Source: Macrotis lagotis (taxonomy: Eukaryota; Chordata; Mammalia; Peramelemorphia; Peramelidae). From it: a stretch of DNA of 64,000 nt. This document shows positions 46,094 to 59,259 of the stretch, piece by piece. The number at the start of each line of letters is the position of its first letter. The first letter of the stretch is position 1. A model generated the notes under the pieces. That model saw only the letters and a program-made list of their open reading frames with translations, was not told the DNA's origin and did not search any database. The translations under genes and the position numbers were made by a program. The stretch spans positions 103,135,937-103,199,936 of the forward strand of contig NC_133665.1 of assembly GCF_037893015.1 (NCBI RefSeq), in the 5' to 3' direction.

Positions 46094-46250
46094 ATACCAG
46101 GTGGCTAGGTGGTGTAGTGGATAGAGCACCTGCCTTGGAGTCAGGAGTTACCTGGGTTCAAATCTGGTCTCAGACTCTTAATAATTACCTAGTTGTGTGG
46201 CCTTGGGCAAGTCACTTAACCCCATTTGCCTTGCAAAAACTTTAAAAAAA
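46094..46250 (+). repeat. Marsupial tRNA/CORE-type SINE
   Basis: aggtggctaggtggtgtagt head to ttgcaaaaactt-A tail; aagtctctata / aagtctttata flank it. Confidence 0.92.
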
Positions 46251-46274
46251 AAGTCTTTATACATAATATCTTTT

Positions 46275-46431
46275 GTTTTGTTTTTAGGTTTTTTGCAAGG
46301 CAATGGGGTTAAGTGGCTTGCCCAAGGCCACACAGCTAAGTAATTATTAAGTATCTGAGGCCAAATTCGAACTCAGGTACTCCTGACTCCAGGCCCAGTG
46401 CTCTATCCACTGTGCCACCTAGCCACCCCTT
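46275..46431 (-). repeat. Marsupial SINE, antisense, with perfect target-site duplication
   Basis: ACATAATATCTTTT at 46261-46274 and 46432-46445. Forms an inverted pair with the SINE 25 bases upstream. Confidence 0.93.
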
Positions 46432-46524
46432 ACATAATATCTTTTAACCTCTAAAATGGACCACTCGCAGATTCTCAAAGATGTACTGACTTGTAGCATA
46501 TGCAGAGTTTTGCTTATCCACAGT

Positions 46525-46705
46525 GTAGCATAAAGAACATTGACTATGAATCAAAAGTCCAGAATTCAAATCCCAGCTTTGCTTTTTTGTAACAATTGAG
46601 GTTTGAAGTCATTTCACTCCCAGAAGGCTCAACTTTCTCTTCCGTAAAATGAAAGGGTCTGACTAGGTGATCCCTAATCCCTTCTACCTCTAAACCTCAT
46701 GATAC
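46525..46705 (+). repeat. MIR relic
   Basis: gtgtagcataaagaacattg, ccagaattcaaatcccagct and 'ctcttccgtaaaatgaaagg' in MIR order. Confidence 0.65.
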
Positions 46706-46781
46706 TCTTCCTACAATACTCTCCTCCATCTACCTACTATAATCCACCTTTGATTGCTATTGCCTTAAGAAATTGTATCCA

Positions 46782-46948
46782 GGGGTGGCTAGGTGGCACA
46801 GTGGATAAAGCACTGGCCTTGGAGTCAGGAGTACTTGGGTTCAAATCCCGTCTCAGACACTTAATAATTACCTAGCTGTGTGGCCTTGGGCAAGCCACTT
46901 AACCCCATTTGCCTTGCAAAAACCTAAAAAAAAAAACTAAAAAAAAGA
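46782..46948 (+). repeat. Marsupial tRNA/CORE-type SINE with perfect target-site duplication
   Basis: AAGAAATTGTATCCA at 46767-46781 and 46949-46963 bounds a complete unit. Confidence 0.94.
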
Positions 46949-47382
46949 AAGAAATTGTATCCAAAAAGTAAGCATTGGTCAGTATTTCCCCAGTTCTGTT
47001 TGGATAGAGGGTGCCCTCTTTGATGGCCACAATTCTTTGGTAGACTTGCTTGCTTATCCCTGGAGAGACATATTAGCATAGCTTACATTATCCATTAAAA
47101 CCATTTGATATTTTCCAAATGATATTTTATTTTTCCAATTATTTCAACATTCATCCACATGCATATGCATATTTTAAAATTACATAATTTCCTTCCACCC
47201 TCCCTTTCCACCCCCCTTCCCTCAGCCGTGAACAGTCTGGTGAATATTGTACATGCACATTTGCGTTTAACATTTTTATGGATTAGTCATTTTCTGTATG
47301 AGGAATTAGGATTAAAGGAAAAGAAAGAAAACTATGTTAGAAAATAAAAACATAAGAGAAAATTTTTAAAAGTATATGTATG

Positions 47383-47771
47383 TACACCCTAACAGCAACA
47401 TGAGGGTGATGATCAACCTTGATGGACTTGCTCATTCCATCAGTACAATAATCAGGGACAATTTTGGGCTGTCTGCAATGGAGAATACCATCTGTATCCA
47501 GAGAAAGAACTGTGGAGTTTGAACAAAGTCCAAGGACTATTCCCTTTAATTTAGAAAAAAAAACTGATATCTTATTGTCTGATCTTGTTATCTCTTATAT
47601 TTTATGTTTCTTCCTTAAGGATATGACTTCTCTCTCATCACACTCAATTTGGATCAATGTACAACATGGAAACAATGTAAAGACTGACAAATTGCCTTCT
47701 GTGGGGGTGGGGGAGGGAAGTAAGATGGGGGGAAAATTGTAAAACTCAAAATAAATAAAATATTTCATAAA
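47383..47771 (+). mobile_element. L1 3' UTR, plus strand
   Basis: tgtacaccctaacagcaaca to aataaataaaatatttcataaa. Nested in the antisense L1. Confidence 0.85.
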
Positions 47772-47783
47772 AAAAGTAAATGT

Positions 47784-47930
47784 AGAGGTGGTGTGTGGAT
47801 AGAGCACTGGCCCTGGAGTCAGGGGGACCTGAGTTCAAATTTGGCCTCAGACACTTAATACTTACTTAGCGGTGTGACGTTGGGTGAGCCACTTAACTTC
47901 ATTTCCTTGCAAAAACCAAAGAAAAAAAAA
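47784..47930 (+). repeat. Marsupial tRNA/CORE-type SINE, head shortened
   Basis: gaggtggtgtgtggatagag to tttccttgcaaaaacc-A; aaagtaaatgtag and aaagtgaatgtag flank it. Confidence 0.88.
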
Positions 47931-48965
47931 GTGAATGTAGTGTTCATTCAGATTCTGTAGGTTTTATTTTGTTTTTCTTCCTCTGGATGTGGATAGCATT
48001 GTCCATAGTAAATCTCCTAGGGTTGTTCTAGTTCTCTGAATTGATGAGAGAAACTGTATTCATCAAGGTTGATCATCTCACAATGTTGTTGTTAATGTGT
48101 ATAATGTTTTGGTTTTACTCCCTTCACTTAGCATCAGTTCCTGTAATTCATTTCATGCTTCTCTAGAGTCCAACCATTCATAGTTTTCTTTTAGAAAATA
48201 GTGTTCCATAACATTCATATACCATAATTTGTTCAGTCATTCCCCAACTGATGGGTAATCCTTCAATTTCCTATTCTTTGCCACTACAAAAAGAGTTTCT
48301 ATGAACATTCTGGAATATGTGGGACTTTTTCCACTTTTTTTAATGATTTCTTCTGATATAGGCCTAGTATTAGTATTGCTGGGTCAAAGGGTATGATCAG
48401 TTTTATTGCTCTTTGGTCATAGTTCTATATTGCTCTCCAGAATAACTGGATCAGTTCACAACTCATCCAGTAATGCATTAATGTCCCAATCCTTCCACAA
48501 CCTCTCCAACATCTTAGCCAATCTGATAAGTGTGGGGTAGAACTTCATGGTTGTTTTAATTTGCATTTCTCTAAACAGTAATGATTTGGAACATTTTTTC
48601 ATATGATTATATATAACTTTAATTTCTTCATTTGAAACTGCTTGTTCATATTCTTTGACCATTTAGCAATTGGGGAATGACTTGTAACCTTAATAAGTTT
48701 GATTCAATTCTCTATATATTTTAGAAATGGGACCTGTATCAGAACCCATAGCTGTGAAAATTGTTTCCCAACTTTCTGTTTTCCTTCTAATTTTGGCAGC
48801 ATTGGTTTTGTTACTGTAAAAACTTTTAAATTTAATATAGGCAAAAATCATCTATTTTGTCATTTATAATGTACTCTTATTTCTTGCTTGGTCATAAATT
48901 TCTCCCCTTTTCAAAGATCTGACAAGAGTATTTCTTCATCTGCTAATTGAAGACCATTTGATTTT

Positions 48966-49620
48966 TACAGCAAGTATCTCTGACGAAGTCCTCATTTCTC
49001 AAATATATAGAGAACTGGTCCAGTTTATAAGATTACAAGTCATTTCTCAATTGATGAATGGTCAAATGATATGAACAGATGATTTTCAGATGAAGAGATC
49101 AAAGAAAAATTCTCTAAGTTACTACAGGTTAAGAAAATACAAATCAAAATTTCTGAAGTACCACCTCACACATCAGTTTGACGAATATGACAAAAAAGGG
49201 AAATAATATATATTGGGGAAGATATAAGAAAATTGAAACACTAATGCATTGTTGGTGGAGCTGTGAACTTATCCAACTATTCTGGAGAGCAATTTGTAAC
49301 TCTGTACAAAGAGTTATCAAACTCTATGTACCTTTTGATCCAACAATATTAGGCCTGTATCCCAAAAAGGCCAAATGAAAAGGAAAGATCCATCTGTACA
49401 AAAATAGTTCTTGCTGTTCTTTTTGTAGTGGTAAAGAATGAGATATTAAAGGTATGTGCATCAATTGGGGAATGACTGAAGTAGTTGTGTTATCCAATTG
49501 TGTTATAAGAAATAATGAGCAGGCTGGAATGGAAAAACTTACATGAACTAATGCAAAGTGAACTGAACAGAAGCAGAAGAAATTTGTACACAATAACAAC
49601 ACTATTGTATGCAATAGAGC
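48966..49620 (+). mobile_element. Old L1 ORF2 3' end
   Basis: tctctgacgaagtcctcattt, 'gcattgttggtggagctgtg', CWWSCELIQLFWRAICNSVQRV (49178-49378) and the 'catgaactaatgcaaagtga' end region. No poly-A terminus before duplicon 2. Confidence 0.75.
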
Positions 49621-49929
49621 TCAATTTCATTTAACAACCATCTATTTAATACCTACTGATTGCAAAACACTTTTCCTTCTTATTATGAGATTTGTAATTC
49701 ATTGATCACTTTTTGTTATGATCCAGTGCTCACCAAGGAACTTTCGAACCATTCCATGGGAGCCATGGTAGCACTGTGGTGTAGTGGAATGAGTCCTGGA
49801 TTTGGAATCCCATTTTCTAGTGAATTGCCTGGGGAAGGGAGCTTGCAAGGATCATTGGGAATTTGTTTATCAATGAGAAAATCACAAGACTCTCTGGCTC
49901 AGTAGGGTAAGAAAAGAAATTTTAAGTCA

Positions 49930-50270
49930 TGGGTTATTGCAAAAGTTACAAATTAATCCACAGAGTTCTTTAGGGAGACAACAAGGAAAAGAGAGTGAAT
50001 TTTTAAGAAAATAGTAAAATTTAAATAAAGAAGTAACAGCTACTGGCTGGGTTGGAGAGAACATCAAGGCTTGCTATGAATGGGGAAAGGGGACTTCAAG
50101 ATGGATGACTGGACTTACATCAACATAGATCCAACATGGAGGAGAGAGTTAGCAGAAACTTTATAGGGAGCTTAACCTACCTCCTGTGCAGGGAGAGTCA
50201 GGGGGAGGGGTCAAGGAGTTATACATCTGGATGAGATTGGAATCAGTTATACCCCAGAAGACCTAGCCTA
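49930..50270 (-). repeat. Unclassified interspersed repeat, inverted relative of 55250-55680
   Basis: The complement of 50120-50215 (gactctccctgcacagg..., ataaagtttctgctaactctctcctccatg) resembles 55395-55470. The match is partial and diverged, so the limits are approximate. Confidence 0.4.
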
Positions 50271-50617
50271 AGCAACTGGTCTCTCTCTCTTTTACTCTCA
50301 TGTCCTCTTAATTGAAATATCATTCTGAACCTCAGTGTCTTCATCTGTAAAACAGGAGTGAACACTAGTTCTTCCAGGAAGAGAATGATGCTTTTGGGGA
50401 GTATTTGGTGTGCAGAGAGTGGTGGAAAATTCTTTTTCTCTTCTACTGGTTAGTTTGGGTCTTCCAAGAGAATCATGGATAATGGATTATCTGGGCGTTC
50501 TTCTTATTCAGTATAAAAGTATCACTGGGGAAAACATTCTGCAAGTCATTCATTCCATAGGACTGATACTACAAATAGATAATTGGGCAAACAAGACAAC
50601 CAGGGACATTTGTTGAC

Positions 50618-50712
50618 TTTAAGATGGACTTAGGTTATACATCAAGTAACCATTCTCCCCAATAAACCTGTGTATCATCAGTCCAAATTTATGCTACTCC
50701 AGAGTTCCAGTA
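50618..50712 (+). repeat. Inverted repeat arm, left
   Basis: gacttaggttata...accattctccccaataaac...tgtgtatcatcagtccaaatt...gatgctactcc-type sequence is the complement of 52652-52745. Confidence 0.65.
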
Positions 50713-51482
50713 TGGAAGATTTGAGATTGGGCAGGTGGAAAGACATTTAGCTCCAGGCAAAGGAACAAAAAACGACCTTGAGCTCTAGGACTAGACCCAT
50801 GGTTCTCTTTGAGCTGTGGAGTTCTAGGAGAGAGCTTCAATAGGCAGAAAGACCTTCATCAGAAGAGAGTGGTTCAAAGGACTGTTCTGTTATGTCCTGT
50901 CTATGAGCCGTTGTGCCAGTCACTTCCTCTTTTTAAGCCTTCAGGTACTGACCTAAGGTAGCTGAATTGGATGGCCTAAAATTTTTTTTCCTGCTCTAAT
51001 GCCTAGGATTTAGCCAAACATTCATTATTATAACAATAAATTGGAGTACATTTGCTCTCTAAAATTTTTCATGAAAATACTGTTTCCTGCCCCTCCCCAC
51101 CCCCCAACTTAAGACTAAATTCTAAACTTAGGTTACAAAGAAGAAATGATGTGAAGAGAGGTGTAGGTCATTTTCTTCTCTTGGATTCATTTTATTCCAT
51201 ATGTAAATGGAATAATTCTATAAGGGGGTTCAGGTAAATGTTTATAGAGTCTGTTAGGGTTCATCAACAATAGTCTCCAGACTTTTGTGATCACACATCC
51301 CTATTAATAAAACATTTTTTGTGCATGCAGTCCCCAGGGATATATATTTATAAATTAGACACAAATGATTCTGTTACTTCCTTGTTTAGTCAGAATTGAT
51401 CACATGATATGATCTCAATGAAAAGAATACTTCCTTACAATTTAATGAAGAATATTAAGTGAGAGGTAAGAACTAAGCAGTA

Positions 51483-52170
51483 AACCCTTTGACCCAGCAA
51501 TACCACTACTGGGTCTATACCCCGAAGAGATGATGAAAAAGGGTAAAAAGATTACTTGCACAAAAATATTTATACCAGCCCTGTTCATGGTAGCAAAGAA
51601 TTGGAAATCAAGTAAATGTCCTTCAATTGGGGAATGGCTTAGCAAACTGTGGTATGTGTATGTCATGGAACACTATTGTTCTATTAGAAACCAGGAGGGA
51701 CAGGATTTCAGGGAAGCCTGGAGAGATTTGCATGAACTGATGCTGGGTGAGATGAGCAGAACCAGAAAAACACTGTACACCCTAACAGCAACATGGGAGT
51801 GATGATCAATCTTGATGGACTTTCTCATTCCATCAGTGCAACAATCGGGAACAATTTTGGGCTGTCTGCAAAGGAGAGTGCCATATGTATCCAGATAAGG
51901 AGCTGTGGAGTTTGAACAAAGTACAAGGACTATTCCCTTTAATTTAGAAAAAAACAGATATCTTATTGTCTGATCTTGTTACCTCTTAGACTTCTCTTCT
52001 CTTCTTTAAGGATATGATTTCTCTCTCATCACAACCAATTTGCATCAAGGTACAACATGGAAACAAAGTAAAGACTGACAGAGTACTTTCCGGGGGGGGG
52101 GGGGGAAGCAAGATGGGGGGGGGATTGTAAAACTCAAATAATATCTTTAATAAAAATAAATTTTAAAAAA
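51483..52170 (+). mobile_element. L1 3' end
   Basis: ORF2 C-terminus at 51530-51802 (MVAKNWKSSKCPSIGEWLSKLWYVYVMEHYCSIRNQEGQDFREAWRDLHELMLGEMSRTRKTL), then UTR with a 14-base G run and an AATAAAAATAAA tail; aagcagtaaa / aagcaataaa flank it. Confidence 0.9.
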
Positions 52171-52651
52171 AGAAGCAATAAACAGATTTCCCATCCATTT
52201 CCCAAACCTTTCCTATGTCATGGGAATGAAATATGTACCTCCACCTATCAACAGAGCATTGTAAGAGAGTAGAACAGGAAAACCAGATTTGTGAGTCCCC
52301 CCTCTTAGCAGTCCCTGAAGAACTCTCATCAATCATCTCTTCAGAGAGCCAGTCCTATATCTTGAGGTCTAAAAAGGCTTTGTCTCTACACCAGGACTTC
52401 AAAGCCACCAAGATTTTTTAAGTGATGGAAACTGTAGCTATGAGGTTGTTTGTAACTGCTGCTGAAAGCAAGGGAGAAATTGTCCTGCCAGTGGCAGGAC
52501 TTGGATAGTGTTGGGAGTGGGGAGAGGCCGAGCTTTCCGGATCTACAGCTCTTTTTTTCTTCTCTCTGTTCTGATGCCCATTTGGAACTTTTTTACATCC
52601 TATCTGTCTCATGAGAATTTGCACCTACCTTCCCATCATCCACAAGATGTT

Positions 52652-52745
52652 AAAGATTTTCTTCTCCAAAGTCCACTTTGGAGTAGCATCAATTTGAACT
52701 GGTGATACACATGTTTATTGGGGAGAATGGTTTCTATAACCTAAG
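52652..52745 (-). repeat. Inverted repeat arm, right
   Basis: Complementary to 50618-50712 over about 90 bases with scattered differences. A third version is at about 62520-62640. The arm ends where CYP8B-unit homology begins. Confidence 0.65.
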
Positions 52746-53440
52746 TTGATTGATGCTGTCAGTTCCTGGGAAATTCTGAGACTCCTTCTGTATTCTGATT
52801 ATCAGTTTCTAATCATTCCCTACTCCCAAAAATAAACATGTGGGAATTTGCTCTGATTAGGACTTTCCATCTGTCCCTTTCTGGGACATGGTTATCCCTC
52901 CAAAGACACCTTTGAAACTTCTCCTTTCCTGAAGTTCAACTATTCTGTTGATAGAGCACAGCCTGAGACCTGCCTCAGTTGGCTAGCACCTATCTAATCT
53001 GTTCCTATAGTTTTTCTAGAATGTGCTATCACCCTGAAATAACTAACTTGTGACCCACCTGCTGTTCCATCTAGCTACCTCTATTTGGAACTTCCTCACT
53101 GTGAATTATATAGGATATTGCTCTAGATTACAATTCTTTGATCCTCATTAAATAACTTACTTAATTTCTTGATTAACTTGTTGATCTGATTTTTATACAG
53201 GATTGGGACCATGTATAGACACTATCTGTACTTGGCTGATTACCAGTGCCTTTTGGTAAAGGCGCAAAAGATAAACTTGAATTTAAATACAGTTTTTGTT
53301 TTTCCCACTAAATATCTCCTGACATTGTCTAGCTGTTTTCTTTTTATCTGTTTTCAGACTTCTAAAAATAGTAAGCTCAACACAACATTTACTTTCTGGC
53401 CTAACATTATGCAATCAACCTCTTGGCCTCAGTTAGACCC

Positions 53441-53484
53441 AGGACAAGGTACAAGAAGTAGGGGGTCTTTCCTATGCTTATAAA
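53441..53484 (+). promoter_or_regulatory. Promoter module of the CYP8B pseudogene
   Basis: The DR1-like AGGACAAGGTACA (53441-53453) is identical to that of the intact gene, and a TATA-like TTATAAA follows at 53478-53484, 37 bases downstream and about 75 bases before the former start codon. Its preservation in a dead copy reflects shared ancestry. Confidence 0.5.
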
Positions 53485-53549
53485 TCTCTCATAAACAAAG
53501 AGCATCTTCACTTTTTCCTGAGATGCCTGGAAACACAAATCCCTTGTGA

Positions 53550-54934
<1,385 letters not shown>

Positions 54935-56128
54935 CTTGATAGTGAAAACTTTTGCACAAGTTCAAGGATGTAGTGAGGGTACAGTCTCTCTCTCCTGCTT
55001 TCTAATCACCCAGTCATTCCCCAGAATCTTCTCTTCTATATCATGAATCATGTTTGCATCACCCTACTAAACTGCTTTCCAATGCCTTTTCCAAACAACA
55101 AATCCAGTTCTCTTTTCTCAGATATCTTTACTTTTTCCAGCTTTTGCTATTCTTAACAATTCCTTTCTTCTAAGGCTCCTTTTTCCTGTGCTTCTCTGGC
55201 TTTCCCTAATCTCCTTGACTGATTCCTCTTCTGAGAATGGATAGAAGTTGCAGAGAGAATTTACCTAGATAATAGAAAGTAACCTCAGCCTATTCCCCTA
55301 CCCCTCCTACAACTTCCTGGCTCTTAGCCTACCAAGGTATGGATATCTGAATCCAGTCATGTCCAGAGAGGTCACTCCTAGACCCCTCTACTGAGTCCTC
55401 CCTGCACAGGAAATGGGCTAGACTTCCCATAAAAGTTTGGACAACACTCTCCTCTATGCTGGATCCACATGGGATCTAATCCCAGTCACATCTTGCAGTG
55501 TGACTATTACTATACTTAGCATATCTTTTTCTGATACCTCCTTCCATTTCATCTTTTCCCCTTTAATGTCCTTGCTATTAGTTTTTGTGAACTTTTAGTA
55601 ACTTGTAAACACTTTGTAGTAACCTATGAACCTTTGTGCAACCTGTAAATCAAAATCTAAACCTTTATTTAAAAAAAAGAATCACTGAGAGATACGTTTC
55701 ACCTAAATGCTAAGGGGAAAAAAACAGGTCTTTTCCATGGTGTAAGGGACTACATTGGACACAATGAGGTTAGGGTAGTGGGACAGTGTCACTGAAATGA
55801 GCAATCAAAGATTGATCAACTCCTTTTCTGGGATGTTGTGCAGGGGATTTCTGCTCAAAGGCAGTCAGACTAGGTAACCTCCTAGGTCCCTTCTTGGGTG
55901 AGATTCTAGGAGTGAATAGATATTTGTAGGACATCTTGGTTTCTGTGACTCTGTTCCCATCCACCCCACTCTGCTTCTTCTCTGTCTCTGCAGGCTTATT
56001 GTCTTTCTCCTGCCCCTTGCATCTCCTCTGTTCTTTTAGAACCTTTATTCTGATCAATACAAGTCTATATTCCCAGATCACACTATCAGTTAACTTCCAG
56101 TCCAGGATGTGTGACTACCATTGACTAG
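54935..56128 (+). other. 3' flank of the CYP8B pseudogene, with an inserted unclassified element
   Basis: Matches the 3' flank of the intact gene up to about 55225 and again from about 55920. Between these lie about 235 bases shared with the inverted pseudogene flank (10620-10855) but missing from the intact gene, plus an extra block of about 430 bases (about 55250-55680) found in no other CYP8B flank. The homology with the inverted copy continues to about 56128, where an antisense L1 begins. Confidence 0.55.
55250..55680 (+). repeat. Unclassified interspersed repeat in the CYP8B pseudogene 3' flank
   Basis: Absent from the other CYP8B flanks; ends near an A-rich stretch at 55665-55678. Shares blocks such as cctccctgcacaggaa and acactctcctctatg with the complement of 49930-50270. 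Confidence 0.4.
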
Positions 56129-56139
56129 GTGTATCTTTC

Positions 56140-56450
56140 TTAATCTCTTGTTTATTTTGTTGTTAGATTTATCTAGTTCTGAGAGAGAGAGATTGAGGTC
56201 TCCCATTATTAAAGTTTTTTTGTCTATCTCTCCTTGTAATTCACTCAGCTTTTCCTCTAGGAATTTGGATACTATGCTACTAGATGCATACATGTTTAGT
56301 AATGATAGAGCTTCATTACCAATGGTGCCTCTTAAGAAAATGTAGCTTCTTCCTTTTTCCCTTTTAATGAATTGGGATCCCTACCCCAGATTTTTTTACT
56401 ACAGCTGAGACATAATATATTTTGTTCCATGTCTAGGTGCATCTTATACA
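56140..56450 (-). mobile_element. L1 ORF2 endonuclease fragment (antisense)
   Basis: Minus strand 56293-56090 reads LEEKLSELQGEIDKKTLIMGDLNLSLSELDKSNNKINKRLRKIH, containing the endonuclease GDLN motif. Directly follows the CYP8B pseudogene 3' flank. Confidence 0.8.
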
Positions 56451-56714
56451 TTATACATATAATTGATACATACAATTATACATATCCTAGTTTGAAATCA
56501 TCTTTCTTTCCCCAAAATCGAGTCTTTTCCCAACTTGTGCCTCTATCTATTGCTGGCACCACCATTCTTCCAGGCAACTAGACCCTAAGTGTTGGAGTAA
56601 TTTTTGGCTTTTCTGGTTGACTTGGCTGCTGTATGTCTGGAGAGAGAAATCAGCATAGCTCACATATTCATTAAGATTTTTACATTCTTTTTTTTTAATT
56701 TTTACATTTTACAT
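56451..56714. other. No gene recognised
   Basis: AT-rich. Around 56600-56690 it resembles 47030-47100 (ttggctgctgtatgtctgg / ttgcttgcttatccctgg...agcatagctcacat), suggesting an old unnamed repeat. Confidence 0.4.
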
Positions 56715-57685
56715 TTTTATAGCAAGTGTCTTTGCTAAAGACCTCATTCCTCAAATATATAAAGAACTTAACCCAATTTATAAGAAAATGGTCTTTTGCA
56801 ATTGTTAAATGGTCAAAGGATATGAACAAGCAACTTTCAGGAGAAGATATTAAAGTTATCTATAGGTATATGAAAAATGCTCTAAATCACTATTGATTAG
56901 AGAAATGCAAATTAAAACAACTATGAAGTACCACCTCAAACCTCTCAGTTTTGACAATATGACTAAAAAGGAAAGTGATCAATGTTGGAGGAAATGTGGG
57001 ACACTAATATATTGTTTGTTTGGGGGCTTTTTTAGATTTTTTTTTCAAGGCAATAGGGTTAAGTGGCTTGCCCAAGACCACACAGCTAGGTAATTATTAA
57101 GTGTCTGAGGTCAGATTTGAACCCAGGTACTCCTGACTCCAAGGCTGGTGCTCTATTCACTGTGCCACCTAGCCGCCCCGACACTAATATATTGTTGATG
57201 GAGTTGTGAACTGAGCCAATCTTTCTGAAGAGCAAGTTAGAATGATGTCCAAATGGCTTTAAACTGTGTATATCCTTGAATCCAGAAGTACCACTCCTAG
57301 GTCTATATTCCAAAAAGATATTAAAAAAGGGGAAAGAACCCACATATACAAAAATGTTTATAGCAACTCTTTTTTGTGGTGGCAAAGAATTGGAAAATTG
57401 AGAGAATGCATATCAATTGGTGAATGAGCTAAACTAGTTGTGGTATATGAATGTAATGGAATACTGTTGTTCTATAAGAAATGATGAGCAGTTTTCTTTC
57501 TTGTGGATGGGATTCTTCTTTCACAACATGATTAATATAGATCTATGGTTGCATGGTTATGGATGTTGGGTCTATTGCTTTCTGTCAGAAGTAAGGAAGG
57601 GGGGAGGGAAAAAATGTAAAAAAAAGATTGTTAAAAACTATCATTACATGTAGTTGGAAAAATAAATAAATTAATTAAAATTTTA
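56715..57685 (+). mobile_element. Old L1 3' end 1 of 3, split by a SINE
   Basis: cctcattcctcaaatatata, MIREMQIKTTMKYHLKPLSFDNMTKKESDQCWRKCGTL (56893), resumes at 57181 and ends gttggaaaaataaataaatt-A. Confidence 0.8.
57017..57179 (-). repeat. Marsupial SINE, antisense, with perfect 17-base target-site duplication
   Basis: GACACTAATATATTGTT at 57000-57016 and 57180-57196 around a full antisense unit; a young insertion. Confidence 0.95.
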
Positions 57686-57689
57686 AAAA

Positions 57690-58155
57690 AAGAAATGAGC
57701 AGTTAGATTAAAGAAAATCTTGGAAAGAATTACAGGAAGTGATGCTGAGTGAAATACATAGAACCAGGAGAACATTGTACACAGTAACAGCAATATTGTG
57801 TGATGATCAGCTGTGATAGACTTGATTCTTCTCAACAATATAGTGATAAAAGATAAATGTAAAAGACTTGTGATGGAAAAATTCAAAGAGAGAACTATGA
57901 AATCTAAATGCAGATTGAAAAATACTATTTTTGCTTTTATTGTTTATTTTTTGCTTTTTTTTCTTGTGGTTTTTCCTTTCTGTTCTGATTCTTTAGACTA
58001 ATATGGAAATATATATAGCATGATTGTACATGTAGCAGATTTCTTGCTTTCTGGAGGAAGGGGAAGGGAAGAAGGGAGGAGAACAATTTGAAACTCAAAA
58101 TTTACAAAAATGAATGTTAAAAACTATCTTTACATATAAATAGAAAAATATAAAG
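57690..58155 (+). mobile_element. Old L1 3' end 2 of 3
   Basis: aagaaatgagcagttagatt, 'gatgctgagtgaaatacata', and terminus aatgaatgttaaaaactatc...AAAAATATAAAG. Confidence 0.78.
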
Positions 58156-58164
58156 TGCTATTAA

Positions 58165-59170
58165 GATAAAAGAAAGAAGTCATTCTCCATTTGATAAATG
58201 ATTAAAGGATATGAACAAGTGGTTTTAAGATGAAATCAAAACTATCTCTAGCCATAAGTAAAAATGCTTTAATTAAGTGCTATTAATTAAAAGCAAATTA
58301 AAACAATTCTGAAGTACCACAGCTATCAGATTCACTGATAGACAGGAAAAAAAATAATGATGGAGGGGATGTGAGAAAATTGGGATACTAATGCATTGTT
58401 GGTGGAGTTGTGAAGTGATCCATCCATTCTGGAGAGCAATTTGGAACTATACCCAAAGGGCAATAAAACTTTGCATATCTTTTGATCTAGCAATACTACA
58501 ACTAGGTCTATATTCCAGAGAGATCTAAAAGAAGGGAAAAGGACCTACCTATACAAAAATATTTATAGCAGCTCTTTTTATAGTGAAAAAGAATTAGAAA
58601 TTGGAGAATGATTAAACAATATGTGAATTATAATAGTGAGGGAATGCTATTGTGTTACTAAGAAATGGTGAGCAGACTAATTTCAAAAAAAATGTGGAAA
58701 AGCTTACACGTACTGATGCAAAGGGAAGTGAGCAGAACCAGGAGATCATTTCCACAGTAACAACACTATTTTATAAATATCAACTGTGAATGACTTAGCT
58801 ATTCTTAGTAATGAAGTGATTCAATATAATTCCAAAGGACTCAGGATGAAAATGCTATCCACCTCCAGAAAAAGAACTGATGGAATTTGAATAGAAATCA
58901 AAGAATATTATTTCTCACTTTATTTTTCTCATTATTTTCCACCCTTTTATCATTATTTCCATCACTATGAGTCTGTGCCTTCCTTCATTATTTGATTTAT
59001 AGGGAAATATGTTTTGCATGATTGCATATATATTACCTATATCAAATTGTTTACAAATTTAGGGAGGAAGAGGGAGAAAATTTAGAACTCAAAATATTTT
59101 TAAATGAATATTTAAAATTTTCTTTACATGTAATTGGGAAAAATAAAATATTATTTAATATTTTAAAAGA
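58165..59170 (+). mobile_element. Old L1 3' end 3 of 3
   Basis: cattctccatttgataaatg, 'gcattgttggtggagttgtg', 'ggaactatacccaaagggca', terminus tacatgtaattgggaaaaat-A. Confidence 0.78.
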
Positions 59171-59259
59171 ACCAATGTAGCCCCTGATCAGGTATGGGCT
59201 GTATTTGATTTCTTTGGAGACTAATATAGCTCATTTCAATTCTTTTCTTTTGTCTATTT

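Larger units (their letters stand above)
47110..48962 (-). mobile_element. Old L1 (antisense), interrupted
   Basis: 3' terminus at about 47110 (gatattttatttttccaatt...tttcaacattcat), UTR to 47380; resumes at 47945 (tctggatgtggatagcattg) through the ORF2 C-terminus. Minus strand 48662-48456 gives NEEIKVIYNHMKKCSKSLLFREMQIKTTMKF. An L1 3' end and a SINE sit in the gap. Confidence 0.75.
49630..52745 (+). repeat. Segmental duplicon 2, copy A
   Basis: Co-linear in blocks with 60020-62660: 49655-49870 with 60055-60260, 50280-50500 with 60655-60880, and 52250-52690 with 60955-61430 plus 62430-62520. Contains an L1 insertion (51483) and an inverted repeat pair. It directly precedes the CYP8B pseudogene unit. 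Confidence 0.75.
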
